This document shows, piece by piece, positions 46,699 to 54,995 of a stretch of DNA of 64,000 bases. The notes under the pieces were generated by a model. That model saw only the letters and a program-made list of their open reading frames with translations, was not told the DNA's origin and made no database searches. Both the position numbers and the translations under genes were made by a program. The stretch is taken from assembly GCF_036227565.1 (NCBI RefSeq), contig NZ_CP109460.1, positions 3,968,001 through 4,032,000 on the forward strand, in the 5' to 3' direction. Every line of letters begins with the position of its first letter. Within the stretch, counting starts at the first letter, position 1. The stretch comes from Streptomyces sp. NBC_01454 (GTDB lineage: Bacteria; Actinomycetota; Actinomycetes; Streptomycetales; Streptomycetaceae).

Positions 46699-46703
46699 CA
46701 AAG

Positions 46704-46717
46704 GTTCCACGTGAAAC
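46704..46717. promoter_or_regulatory. Near-consensus parS site
   Basis: GTTCCACGTGAAAC, one mismatch to the consensus, 19 bp centre to centre from the perfect site, so ParB dimers could load side by side. Confidence 0.8.
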
Positions 46718-46778
46718 GACCGCTCGAACAAGGCTAGTTGACTGTGCGTCAGTGTCCAATCACGCCAGCGACACCGTC

Positions 46779-46796
46779 CTATCGACAAATTTATAG
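46779..46796 (+). promoter_or_regulatory. Candidate LysR-type box
   Basis: CTAT-N10-ATAG interrupted dyad (CTATCGACAAATTTATAG), AT-rich, 43-60 bp ahead of the LysR gene, where an autoregulatory T-N11-A site would be expected. Confidence 0.45.
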
Positions 46797-46838
46797 TTGG
46801 CCTGCGACCAGGCTTCCGAGGGGCGCGGGAGGTACGCG

Positions 46839-47735
46839 ATGGATCTGGCTCTGCTGCGCACCTTCGTGACGGTGCACCGAGCCGGATCCTTCACCCGCGC
46901 CGCGGCGTTGCTCGGCCTGTCCCAGCCCGCGGTGACCAGCCAGATCCGGGCGCTGGAACGTCAGTTGGGCCGCCCGCTCTTCCTCCGTTATGCCCGTGGC
47001 GTCACCCCCACCACCATCGGCGACGAACTCGCGCACAAAGTGGCGCCGCATCTCGACGCGCTCACCGAGATCACCGAGGCCGGCCTGGACCGGGACTCCG
47101 TCACCCGCACCCTGCATCTCGCCGGGCCCCCGGAGTTCCTCGCCGAGCGGGCGCTCCCCGCGCTGACCCCTCTGATCGCGCAGGGTCTGTCCCTACGCAC
47201 CGCCTTCGGCTCCGCGGAGGAGCTGCTGACCGGCCTGTCCTGCGGCCATCACGACCTGACGGTCACCACCGCCCGGCCCCGCGGCGGGCTGCTCACCGCC
47301 ACCCCGCTGTGCGACGAGGAGCACGTACTGATCGCCGCACCGCTCTGGGCGGACCAGCTGGGAGGACCTGCGGTGCTGGAGGCCAGGGGCGTGCGGGTGC
47401 TGGATCCCGTACCGCTCGTCGAGGTCCACGAAAGCCTGCCGCTGATCGCCCGCTACTGGTCCGCGGTCTTCGACGCCAAGCCCGCCGCCTCCGCCGCCGT
47501 GATCGCTGCCGACCTCCGGGCGGTGCTGTCCTGCGTGGCGGCCGGCGTGGGGATCGCCGTGCTTCCCCGCTATCTGTGCGCCGACGCACTGGACCGCGGT
47601 GAGGTCGTCGCCCTGCTCGACCCGCCGGTACCTCCGCTACGGACCTATTTCCTGGCGGTACGGACCGGGACGCTCGGTCTGCCGCATATCGCGCGGGCGC
47701 ATGAGTGGCTGCTGCGGGCCGCCGTCGCCTGGTGA
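46839..47735 (+). CDS. LysR-family transcriptional regulator
   Basis: 298 aa. Winged helix at residues 1-62 (MDLALLRTFVTVHRAGSFTR; LSQPAVTSQIRALERQLGR), then an effector domain (LHLAGPPEFLAERALPAL; VAAGVGIAVLPRYL). ATG 46839 has GGGAGG upstream. There is no divergent partner, so the target is unclear; the Nudix gene follows on the same strand after 48 bp. Confidence 0.9.
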   Translation: MDLALLRTFVTVHRAGSFTRAAALLGLSQPAVTSQIRALERQLGRPLFLRYARGVTPTTIGDELAHKVAPHLDALTEITEAGLDRDSVTRTLHLAGPPEFLAERALPALTPLIAQGLSLRTAFGSAEELLTGLSCGHHDLTVTTARPRGGLLTATPLCDEEHVLIAAPLWADQLGGPAVLEARGVRVLDPVPLVEVHESLPLIARYWSAVFDAKPAASAAVIAADLRAVLSCVAAGVGIAVLPRYLCADALDRGEVVALLDPPVPPLRTYFLAVRTGTLGLPHIARAHEWLLRAAVAW

Positions 47736-47783
47736 ACGAGAGGCCTGGGTTTCACCGGGCCTCGACTGCGGCATCTGTCCCCT

Positions 47784-48263
47784 ATGAACGTACGGCCAGT
47801 CGTCAAACGCACCGCCCGCGCGATTCTGCTCGACGGCGCGGACCTCGTTCTGATCAAACGCACCAAGCCGGGCCGGGCACCGTATTGGATCACTCCGGGC
47901 GGCGGAGTCGAGCCCGAGGACGCCACCGTCGTCGACGCCCTCCACCGGGAACTGGACGAAGAGCTGGGCGCGAAGATCAAGGACGTGGTGCCGGTCTTCG
48001 TCGACACCGTCGAGCACTTCAGCGACGGCGGGGTGGACGGCGTGAAAGTACAGCACTTCTTCGTCTGCCGGCTCGACACCATGGATCTCTCCCGCCGGCA
48101 CGGCCCCGAGGTCGACGAGCCCTGCGGGGACTACGAGATCGTGCGGGTGCCCTTCACCCGCGTCGGCATCGCCTCCGTCGAGGTCGTACCGCTGTCACTG
48201 CGACACTACCTCGACGGCAATATCGAGGGCGTACGGGCGATGCACGCCCCCGACCTGGGCTGA
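47784..48263 (+). CDS. Nudix hydrolase
   Basis: 159 aa. The Nudix box GX5EX7REUXEEXGU is complete in GGGVEPEDATVVDALHRELDEELG. It would hydrolyse a nucleoside-diphosphate-linked substrate; the specificity residues are not diagnostic. No clear Shine-Dalgarno precedes ATG 47784. Confidence 0.9.
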   Translation: MNVRPVVKRTARAILLDGADLVLIKRTKPGRAPYWITPGGGVEPEDATVVDALHRELDEELGAKIKDVVPVFVDTVEHFSDGGVDGVKVQHFFVCRLDTMDLSRRHGPEVDEPCGDYEIVRVPFTRVGIASVEVVPLSLRHYLDGNIEGVRAMHAPDLG

Positions 48264-48287
48264 CAATGCCGCGATGCTGCCCGCGGC

Positions 48288-49265
48288 TCAGGCGTCGCGG
48301 CGGTCGAACCATCCGCGGAAGCCGGGCTCGTCCTCCACGGGCCGGCGGGGCCGGGCCCGGGCGAGCACCCGCTCGACCCGGTCGAGGAACTCTGCGTTCA
48401 GCTCCTCGACGAAATCCTCCCGGCCGGCCGCCCGGGGCCCGGCACCGGACGCCGGACCGGCCTGCGCGTCCCGGGACGTGGCCGTCACCGGGCCGCTGCC
48501 GTGCACCGGAGCCTTCTCCGCATGCGTCTCGTCCTGGTGAGCCGCTCCCTGGTGGGCCGCCTCCCGGTGGGCGGCGTCCTCGATGTCCTCGTGCAGTCCG
48601 CCCCGCAGATGTTCGTTGCCGTGCGCCGCACGCCGGAAGGGCTGCCGCTCACCCGCCTCGGCCGCCGCACCGAAGAAGTCTCCGCCCTTGCGCTTGACGT
48701 CATCGGTGCCCCAGGCTCGCGCCCCGCGGCCCTGCGCCGGGACCTTCTGCAGATGCGGGATGTGCTTGGCGCAGTGGATGTACGCCTCTTCGACCTCGAC
48801 CGTGACCCACAGCTGGGCGCGCCGGCCGGGAATCGGATCGACCGGGAGATCGGAGCAGCGCGCCCGCATCTCCTCGTCCATGACGACCCGAGCACGCCCG
48901 TTGATGTGCAGCCCGATGCGGTCACGGGTGAAATCGATCATCAAGATGCCCAGGCGCGGGTTCTCCGAGATGTTGCCGATGGACGCCATGACACCGTTGC
49001 CACGGTATTCCGGGTACGCCAGCGTCCGGTCGTCCAGCACCTGGACGAACCCGGACGGACCGGCCCGGAACGTCGAATCGCACTCGCCGTGGCGATCGGC
49101 CGTGGCCAGGAAGAACATCTCCTGCCGGGCCACGAACTCCTGCATACGGACGTTGAGATGGTCCAGGACCTGGTCCCCGTAGAAGCGGTCGGCGCGCTCG
49201 GTGGTACCGAGCCTCTGCTGCACCAAGTGCTCGCCGTCGCTCCCGGGGCGTTCCTGCTGCGCCAT
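48288..49265 (-). CDS. Pyridoxamine-phosphate-oxidase-type (FMN split-barrel) protein
   Basis: 325 aa. The flavin split barrel spans about residues 25-180 (VARQEMFFLATADRHGECDSTF; GFVQVLDDRTLAYPEYRGNG; NPRLGILMIDFT; VEVEEAYIHCAKHIPHLQ). A low-complexity stretch with repeated AAH-type units (AHREAAHQGAAHQDETH) occupies about 225-255, before a last helical part (EELNAEFLDRVERVLARARP). Likely an FMN-dependent reductase or oxidase. It follows the globin-reductase by 70 bp on the same strand, suggesting a joint redox role. Confidence 0.82.
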   Translation of the reverse strand: MAQQERPGSDGEHLVQQRLGTTERADRFYGDQVLDHLNVRMQEFVARQEMFFLATADRHGECDSTFRAGPSGFVQVLDDRTLAYPEYRGNGVMASIGNISENPRLGILMIDFTRDRIGLHINGRARVVMDEEMRARCSDLPVDPIPGRRAQLWVTVEVEEAYIHCAKHIPHLQKVPAQGRGARAWGTDDVKRKGGDFFGAAAEAGERQPFRRAAHGNEHLRGGLHEDIEDAAHREAAHQGAAHQDETHAEKAPVHGSGPVTATSRDAQAGPASGAGPRAAGREDFVEELNAEFLDRVERVLARARPRRPVEDEPGFRGWFDRRDA

Positions 49266-49335
49266 GCCCCATCACTCCCCTGTCGGACCGAATATTCGCC
49301 CTGTGCCGCAAAGACCGCCCTGTGCCGCGAAAACC

Positions 49336-51369
49336 TCAGTCTCCTGCCGCGACCAGCTCTTCCACGGAGTCGTGCCGTATGCGGTCGGCCGGGACGCCGG
49401 CCCCGACCAAAGCGTCCACACCGCTGCGGATCAACCCCGGCGGCCCGGACAGGTATGCGTCATATTCCTGGAACGGACCGTATTGCCGCACTGCATCCGG
49501 AAGTTGCCCGGTTTCGCTGCTCGTTCCGCCACGGGCCGCCGGCCCGGTGGCGACGACCGGGCGGACGGAGAGCCAGGGGTGCGCCTTTTCCAAATGCAGC
49601 ATGGTGTCGAGGTCGTAGAGGTCGTGGTCGCTGCGGGCGCCGTAGAAGACCTCCACGGGGCGGTGGATGCCGTGTTCCGCGACATCCTCGACCAAGGCCT
49701 TGAGGGGCGCGATACCGGTGCCGCCGCCGACGCACAGCAGACCGCTGCGTGTGGTGTGGTCGACGGTCATCGAGCCGCCGGGTGCCCCGAGCCGGATGAC
49801 ATCGCCGGGACGGGCGCGGTGCACCATGGCGTTGGAGACCCAGCCGGCCGGGACCGCCTTGACGTGGAACGAGAGCAGACCGTCGGAGCGGGGTGCGGAG
49901 GCAAAGGAGTAGTGCCGCCAGACCCGCGGCCACCAGGGGGTTTCCACGCTGGTGTACTGCCCCGCGAGGAACGGGTAGGGCTGGTCCGGGCGGACCGTCA
50001 CCACCGCGATGTCGGGGGTGCGCAGCTCGTGCGAGACCACCTCGGCGTGCCACCACGCGGGAGCCACGGCCTCATCCGCGGACGCCGCGTCGATCATGAT
50101 CTGCGAGATTGCGGTGTAGGCGCGCACCCACGCGGCCTCGGTCTCCGGCCCCCAGTTGGACGTCGCATAGCGCCCGAGCGCGGCGAGCAGGCACTCGCCG
50201 ACCGCCGGGTAGTGGTCGGGCAGGGTGCCGTACTTGCGGTGACCGCGGCCGAGGTTCGCCAGGTAGGCGGTGAGCACATCGGCGTCGTCGACGTGCTGGG
50301 CGGCGGTGAGCAGCGCCTTGAAGAGCCGGTCGCGCTGGGTGTCCATCGACGCGGGGAACAGCGCCCGCAGGTCGGGGTACTGGACGAAGAGCAGCGCATA
50401 GAAGTACGAGGTGACCTTGTCGGCCACGGGCTCGATCTCCGTCATGGTGCGACGGATGAGTATCGCGTCGGGAGAGGCAGGGGTGGCCGAGGAGGCCGAG
50501 GCCCGCACCGCGCCGAGCGAGGGCTCCGGGGCGGGCGCGGCGGGACGCGCCCTGGGGGTGAAGGCAGAGGCAGCGGGGGCCTGGTGATGGACGCGCGGCT
50601 GCTGGACAGCCGGTTCCTGAGCGGGCGGCTGCTGGACGGGCCGTTGTTGAACAGCCGGCTCCTGAGCGGGCGGCTGCTGGACGGGCGGCTGCTGGGCCAC
50701 CGGCTGCTGAACGGACGGTTCCGGAACCGTTGGCTCCTGGACCGGGGCGGCTCCGGTGGGGCCGTGTGCCGCGGGCGGCTGCGTGGCCTGCGCCGGTTCA
50801 TGTACGGGCTCGGGCTCCGGGCCCGGGCCGGACACCCGCTCCCAGACCGGCCAGCTGCCCCGGAACGGATCAGGGTCCGGGGTGGGCGCGGGCTCCGCCT
50901 CGTGAGGCGGAGCCGTGTATGCGGAGGGGGCGTACCCGGAGGCAGCTGGCGACTGGCCCGTATGGGCGGCTGCGGCGGGGGCGTCGGTGGAGGAGGGGGC
51001 GGCATACTGACGGGCCGCCTCGGCGGGCCGCGTCTGCGCAGCCTGCGGCAGCTCCGTGTCGCACTCGCGCTCGGCCGCGGTGCCTACCGGCCGGATCGGA
51101 TTGACCGGACGACTGGGTATGCCCTCCCGGTCGTTCCGGTCCGTTCTTTCCTGCCGCTCATGGCGATCTCTGTACTCGCCGCGGTCGTGGTGTGCACTCC
51201 GCTCGTCGGGTTCGGTCCGGCCGTCCTCGTTCTGGTGCCGGTCCTGGCTGTTTTGCCGCTCCTGTGGATCTCCGGAGGACTTCTTCGCCGACGGAGTGAA
51301 CCAACCCCAATCGCCACTGTTCCCGCCGGAAGAGCCGTTATCGGCCGACGTGGTGGTCGGAGCGTCCAT
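49336..51369 (-). CDS. Flavohemoglobin-like globin-reductase with 320-residue disordered N-terminus
   Basis: 677 aa. Residues 1-100 are highly charged (Arg/Asp/His/Glu), 100-230 are Ala/Pro/Thr-rich, and 235-290 repeat a PVQQPPAQEPAVQQ unit. A globin domain follows from about 330 (RRTMTEIEPVADKVTSYFYA; proximal His in LGRGHRKYGTL). An FAD/NAD reductase follows (FLAGQYTSVE; WRHYSFASAP; LLCVGGGTGIAPLKALVEDV; FYGARSDHDLYDL; YLSGPPGLI). The catalytic part matches NO-dioxygenase-type flavohemoglobins, about 400 aa, so the N-terminus almost doubles the length. ATG 51369 was chosen; the frame is open 51 codons further. Followed by the PNPOx-type gene. Confidence 0.87.
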   Translation of the reverse strand: MDAPTTTSADNGSSGGNSGDWGWFTPSAKKSSGDPQERQNSQDRHQNEDGRTEPDERSAHHDRGEYRDRHERQERTDRNDREGIPSRPVNPIRPVGTAAERECDTELPQAAQTRPAEAARQYAAPSSTDAPAAAAHTGQSPAASGYAPSAYTAPPHEAEPAPTPDPDPFRGSWPVWERVSGPGPEPEPVHEPAQATQPPAAHGPTGAAPVQEPTVPEPSVQQPVAQQPPVQQPPAQEPAVQQRPVQQPPAQEPAVQQPRVHHQAPAASAFTPRARPAAPAPEPSLGAVRASASSATPASPDAILIRRTMTEIEPVADKVTSYFYALLFVQYPDLRALFPASMDTQRDRLFKALLTAAQHVDDADVLTAYLANLGRGHRKYGTLPDHYPAVGECLLAALGRYATSNWGPETEAAWVRAYTAISQIMIDAASADEAVAPAWWHAEVVSHELRTPDIAVVTVRPDQPYPFLAGQYTSVETPWWPRVWRHYSFASAPRSDGLLSFHVKAVPAGWVSNAMVHRARPGDVIRLGAPGGSMTVDHTTRSGLLCVGGGTGIAPLKALVEDVAEHGIHRPVEVFYGARSDHDLYDLDTMLHLEKAHPWLSVRPVVATGPAARGGTSSETGQLPDAVRQYGPFQEYDAYLSGPPGLIRSGVDALVGAGVPADRIRHDSVEELVAAGD

Positions 51370-51816
51370 GGTCTGCCTCGCCTCGAACGTCTTTCGGTTG
51401 TCTACGCACTTCCGTGATCGGAACTGCCCGGAATTCCCCCGCCCTGCCCCGGAATTGTTAATCGACTCAAGCGATCCCGGCAACGCCCTCCAAAGCAGAC
51501 AAATCTCACGTCCTCGCAACAATGCGGAGCAGATGCCGCGTCAGCAGCATGCCACCCTTGCTCACCCACCGGACAAAATGCCGGAAGTCCGGGCGCCGAG
51601 GGCCGCTTCGCCGCTAGGCTGGCGAGATTTGCCCGACCTCCGCGCCCCCGCGGAAGCACTCGCCTCCGCCAAGCCGGAGTCGACCATACCGGCAGCGGTT
51701 GAAACCACAAGACCTGATCTTGGAACACACCGCACGGGCCCTCCGATAGCAGTGATCCTCCCCACAGAGTGCAATTTCAGTGGATACAGGGGGCGATTCC
51801 GCCGGGGAACTCGGAA
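51370..51816 (-). other. Long upstream region of the globin-reductase
   Basis: 447 bp without a gene, less GC-rich than its surroundings. Near the start codon are TTCCG-TGAT-CGGAA (51410-51423) and two CCCGGAATT words (51427 and 51448). An AT-rich GTTAATCG patch lies at about 51455-51465. A structured or regulated leader is possible; no known riboswitch pattern is seen. Confidence 0.45.
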
Positions 51817-52452
51817 TTACCCGCCAGTACGGACCAGTTCGTATGCCTCACGCAGATCACGCCCCGCGTACGCATATGTGGCCAGGTCGTTGACATGGTG
51901 ATCCGCATTCACGGCAATGGACCGCGGAACTGCCGCGAACAGTTCGGTGTCCGACATCGAGTCGCCATATGCCACACAGTTGGCCCGGGTCAACCCGTAC
52001 TGCGCGCAGAGTTCATCCGCGATCCGCACCTTCGCCGCTGAGGAGAGGATGCCCGCCGGGTCCACCGGCTGCCGGATCGGCACCGCGGGCCAGCGCGAGC
52101 CGTGCGCCGTGTCGGCGCCCCAGCCCAGCAGCCGTTCGACGAAGAAGGCCGGCGACAGGGAGATCACCGCGCACCGTTCGCCTCGCGCCCGGATGTCCGC
52201 CCAGACCTCCCGGATCCCGGTCAGCCAAGGTGCGCCCTCGAAGGCCGCGGCCACTTGAAGTTCGGTCAGCTCGGCGGCCCACATGTCACATGCCAGTTGT
52301 GCGAACCGTACGGGCGTCAGCTCGCCCGCGGCGAATCCCCGTTCCAGCTCGGCGATCTCCCGCTCCAGCCCGAGCCGGCGGGAGATCTCGACAGCGGCCG
52401 CGGACCCGTGAAGCAGGGTCCCGTCCATGTCGAACAGATGCAGCTTGCCCAT
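51817..52452 (-). CDS. HAD-family hydrolase (SerB-like subfamily IB)
   Basis: 211 aa. Motif I LFDMDGTLLHG at residues 5-15, motif II VISLSPAFF, motif III lysine in SSAAKVRIAD, motif IV AYGDSMSDTELF. The small helical cap and spacing fit phosphoserine-phosphatase-like HAD proteins. ATG 52452 opens directly on motif I; the longer frame upstream is only translated 7-bp repeat. Confidence 0.88.
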   Translation of the reverse strand: MGKLHLFDMDGTLLHGSAAAVEISRRLGLEREIAELERGFAAGELTPVRFAQLACDMWAAELTELQVAAAFEGAPWLTGIREVWADIRARGERCAVISLSPAFFVERLLGWGADTAHGSRWPAVPIRQPVDPAGILSSAAKVRIADELCAQYGLTRANCVAYGDSMSDTELFAAVPRSIAVNADHHVNDLATYAYAGRDLREAYELVRTGG

Positions 52453-52535
52453 GCCCCCCGAGCCTAGGGGCCCGTCCGACGGGAGACCCGGACGGAACCG
52501 GGGATGGCTACGACCGGCTGCGTACGTCCCGGAAC

Positions 52536-52591
52536 GGTCGGCGGTCGGCGGTCGGCGGTCGGCGGTCGGCGGTCGGCGGTCGGCGGTCGGC
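52536..52591. repeat. Microsatellite (GGTCGGC)8
   Basis: Eight perfect tandem copies of the 7-mer GGTCGGC, between the HAD gene start and a membrane-protein gene. Related words (CGTACGTCCCGGAACGG, CGTACGGTCCTGGAACGG) flank it. Confidence 0.95.
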
Positions 52592-52748
52592 GGCTGTACG
52601 GTCCCGGGATGGGCGGCGACCGGCGGCGTACGGTCCTGGAACGGGCGGCGGCCCGCGGCGTACACAGGGGACCTACTCAAGCCCGCGTAGGCGCGGATAC
52701 TCCCGCCGGCAGATGTACCGCGGGGCGCGGAACACCACCGTGGACCGC

Positions 52749-53306
52749 ATGAAGCAGCTCAGCCGCCCCGCCCGCCGGTCCGTTCTCGTCCTCCATGTCG
52801 CCGTATCCGTCAGCTGGCTCGGCCTCACGCTGGGGCTGCTCGCGCTCGGCATCACCGGCTACGCCTCCGATTCACCCGACATGGCGGCGGCCGCCTACCG
52901 GGCGATGAAGATCTTCGGTGACTGGCTGGTCCTCCCCGTCGCCCTGCTGTCGCTGGTCAGCGGGCTGGTGCTGTCGCTGGGCACACCGTGGGGGCTGGCG
53001 AGGTACCGCTGGGTGGTCATCAAGTTCTGGCTGACGCTCCTCACCCTGCTGCTGTCGGTGTTCGCACTCCGGCCCGGCATCAACCACCTCGCCGCCGAGG
53101 CCGTGGCGTGCACCCCGGCCCCCGGCTTCCCGCTCGTCGTCGCGCCGGCGGTCGCCACCGCCACCTACTTCTTCCTCACCGCGCTCTCCGTCCTCAAGCC
53201 CTGGGGCCCGACCAAGCGCGGCCGCCGACTGCGCGCCGCGCAGTCGGCCGGGTCCCGCGCCGACCGGGCGCGAAGGAGCGGTACCGAGGGCGCGGGGGTC
53301 CGCTAG
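52749..53306 (+). CDS. Small integral membrane protein (DUF2269-like)
   Basis: 185 aa with four membrane segments (about 15-35, 52-72, 85-102, 130-150) and a basic C-terminal tail. HVAVSVSWLGLTLG and the overall layout resemble DUF2269-type proteins; similarity is by eye only. The start is uncertain: ATG 52749 was taken, ATG 52713 is also in frame, and neither has a good ribosome site. Confidence 0.68.
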   Translation: MKQLSRPARRSVLVLHVAVSVSWLGLTLGLLALGITGYASDSPDMAAAAYRAMKIFGDWLVLPVALLSLVSGLVLSLGTPWGLARYRWVVIKFWLTLLTLLLSVFALRPGINHLAAEAVACTPAPGFPLVVAPAVATATYFFLTALSVLKPWGPTKRGRRLRAAQSAGSRADRARRSGTEGAGVR

Positions 53307-53325
53307 CGGGGGACAGCGGGTGTCC

Positions 53326-53520
53326 TCAGGCGAGACCGCGCTCCGCTATCGCCGCGAGGGCGATCCGGTGGTCCTGCTCGGGGGAGCCGCCGCCGAAGCC
53401 GAGCGCGCCGATCAGCCGGCCGTCACGGCGGAGCGGCCCCGCCGGCGAGGAAGAGCAGCGGCCGGTCCAGCGCCGTCGGCAGCGTGTGGAAGAGCCCGTC
53501 GGGTGGTGGTGCTCATGAGA
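53326..53520 (-). pseudogene. Remnant of a GlcG/HbpS-type heme-binding protein gene
   Basis: The minus frame ending at 53326 reads PLRRDGRLIGALGFGGGSPEQDHRI..., the characteristic C-terminus of GlcG/HbpS (DUF336) proteins. The preceding sequence belongs to another frame (LFHTLPTALDRPLLFLAGG) that would join it if one G were removed from a GGGG run. The N-terminal two thirds of the fold cannot be found upstream. So this is a truncated and frameshifted copy. Confidence 0.6.
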
Positions 53521-53641
53521 GGTGCTCCTTGGGGAGGTAGTGGTGCTGGTGCTGGTCGTGCCGTGCGTGCAGCCGGCGTTCGTCAGCGCCTCCAAGGCAC
53601 TGACGAACGGGCAGTTGGCCGGTGCGGTACGGGCGGCCAGG

Positions 53642-54862
53642 TCAGCCGTGCGCCGCGTGCGCGGGTGCGTCGGCGACCGCGGCGGGTCCGCCGGCGGCCA
53701 CCACCTGACCGCGGCTCTTCTGGCGTCGCTCCAGGGCGGAGGCGAATATCGCCACCCCGAGGGCCGCGACGGTCATCAGCGCACCGACCCAGTTGGGCGC
53801 GGTGTAGCCGAGGCCGGCCGAGATGACGATCCCGCCGAGCCAGGCGGCCAGGGCATTGCCGAAGTTGAAGGCCGCGATATTGCCTGCCGAGGCGAGGGTG
53901 GGAGCCGAGGCCGCCTGGTCCATCACCCGCTTCTGGAGCGGCGGCACGGTGGCGAAGCCGAAGATGCCGATCAGCGCGATGGTGACGATGGCGGCGGTCT
54001 TGCTGTGCGCGGTGAAGGTGAATGCGGCAAGCGAGAGCGCCAGACCCGTCATCGACACAAAGAGCATCGGCATCATGGCGCGGTCGGTGAAACGGCCGGA
54101 GACCAGGTTTCCGCCGACCATGCCGAGGCCGAAGACGGCCGTCAGCCAGATCACGGAGGACGGGGCAAAGCCGGTGACCTCGGTCATCATCGAGGCGAGG
54201 TAGGTGACGGCCGCGAAGACGCCGCCGAAGCCCAGGACCGTCATCAGCATCGCCAGGCCGACCTGGGGGTTGCGGAACACGGCAAGTTCGCTGCCCATCG
54301 GAGAGGCCGCCTTCGCCCGCTGCGCCGGGATCAGCTTGACGATGCCCAGCAGGCCGATCACGCCGAGCGCGGTGATCGCGTAGAAGGTGGTGCGCCAGTC
54401 GAAGTGCTGGCTGAGCAGGGTGCCGACCGGCACTCCCACGACGTTGGCGACGGTCAGACCGCTGAACATCAGGGAGATGGCGGTCGCGCGCTTCTGGGGC
54501 GCGACGAGGTCGGCCGCGACGAGCGCACCGATGCCGAAGAACGCGCCGTGCGTGAAGGCGGCGACGATCCGCCCGGCGAGCAGGATCCCGAAGGTGGGTG
54601 CGACGGCGGTGAGCAGATTGCCCGCGATGAACAGGCCCATCAGCAGCATCAGCATCTGCTTGCGGGTGAAGCGCGTGCCGAGAGCCGTCATCAGAGGCGC
54701 CCCGACGACCACGCCGAGGGCGTAGAGCGTGGTCGCGTATCCGGCGAGCGGGATGGAGATGCCGAAGCCGGCCGCCATGTCGGGCAGCAGGCCCATGACC
54801 GCGAACTCGGTCGTTCCGATCCCAAAGGCACCGATGGCGAGAGCCAGGAGTGCGAGAGGCAT
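53642..54862 (-). CDS. MFS efflux transporter (AraJ/Cmx-type)
   Basis: 406 aa, twelve membrane segments. Opens MPLALLALAIGAFGIGTTEF, with the loop RFTRKQMLMLLMGLF, AFTHGAFFGIGALVAADLV and GVPVGTLLSQHFDWR, the pattern of DHA1 drug or arabinose-efflux carriers. Divergent from a MarR regulator, the usual arrangement for inducible export. The C-terminal 25 residues are Ala/Pro-rich. Confidence 0.9.
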   Translation of the reverse strand: MPLALLALAIGAFGIGTTEFAVMGLLPDMAAGFGISIPLAGYATTLYALGVVVGAPLMTALGTRFTRKQMLMLLMGLFIAGNLLTAVAPTFGILLAGRIVAAFTHGAFFGIGALVAADLVAPQKRATAISLMFSGLTVANVVGVPVGTLLSQHFDWRTTFYAITALGVIGLLGIVKLIPAQRAKAASPMGSELAVFRNPQVGLAMLMTVLGFGGVFAAVTYLASMMTEVTGFAPSSVIWLTAVFGLGMVGGNLVSGRFTDRAMMPMLFVSMTGLALSLAAFTFTAHSKTAAIVTIALIGIFGFATVPPLQKRVMDQAASAPTLASAGNIAAFNFGNALAAWLGGIVISAGLGYTAPNWVGALMTVAALGVAIFASALERRQKSRGQVVAAGGPAAVADAPAHAAHG

Positions 54863-54995
54863 GACGGATCCCTTCGAATGATTGCGTCCGTCTCTTACAA
54901 GCGTCCACAATAATTGCAGACGCGGGTTAATGGCAAGCGCGGGATATTTCGCTGGTGGCCTATCCTGGCTCGTGCGACCTATGAGGAGGTCTTCG
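54863..54995. promoter_or_regulatory. MFS/MarR divergent control region
   Basis: 133 bp, AT-richer than its flanks, with GCGTC...GACGC inverted words near 54901-54923 and AATTATT/TTAAT patches. A strong ribosome site (GAGGAGGT, 54983-54990) serves the MarR gene. A MarR operator overlapping both promoters is likely; the exact dyad is not clear. Confidence 0.4.

Noticed and set aside
53522..54913. Long plus-strand frame opposite the MFS gene
   Set aside because: Antisense shadow; the minus-strand MFS has twelve membrane segments and family motifs.
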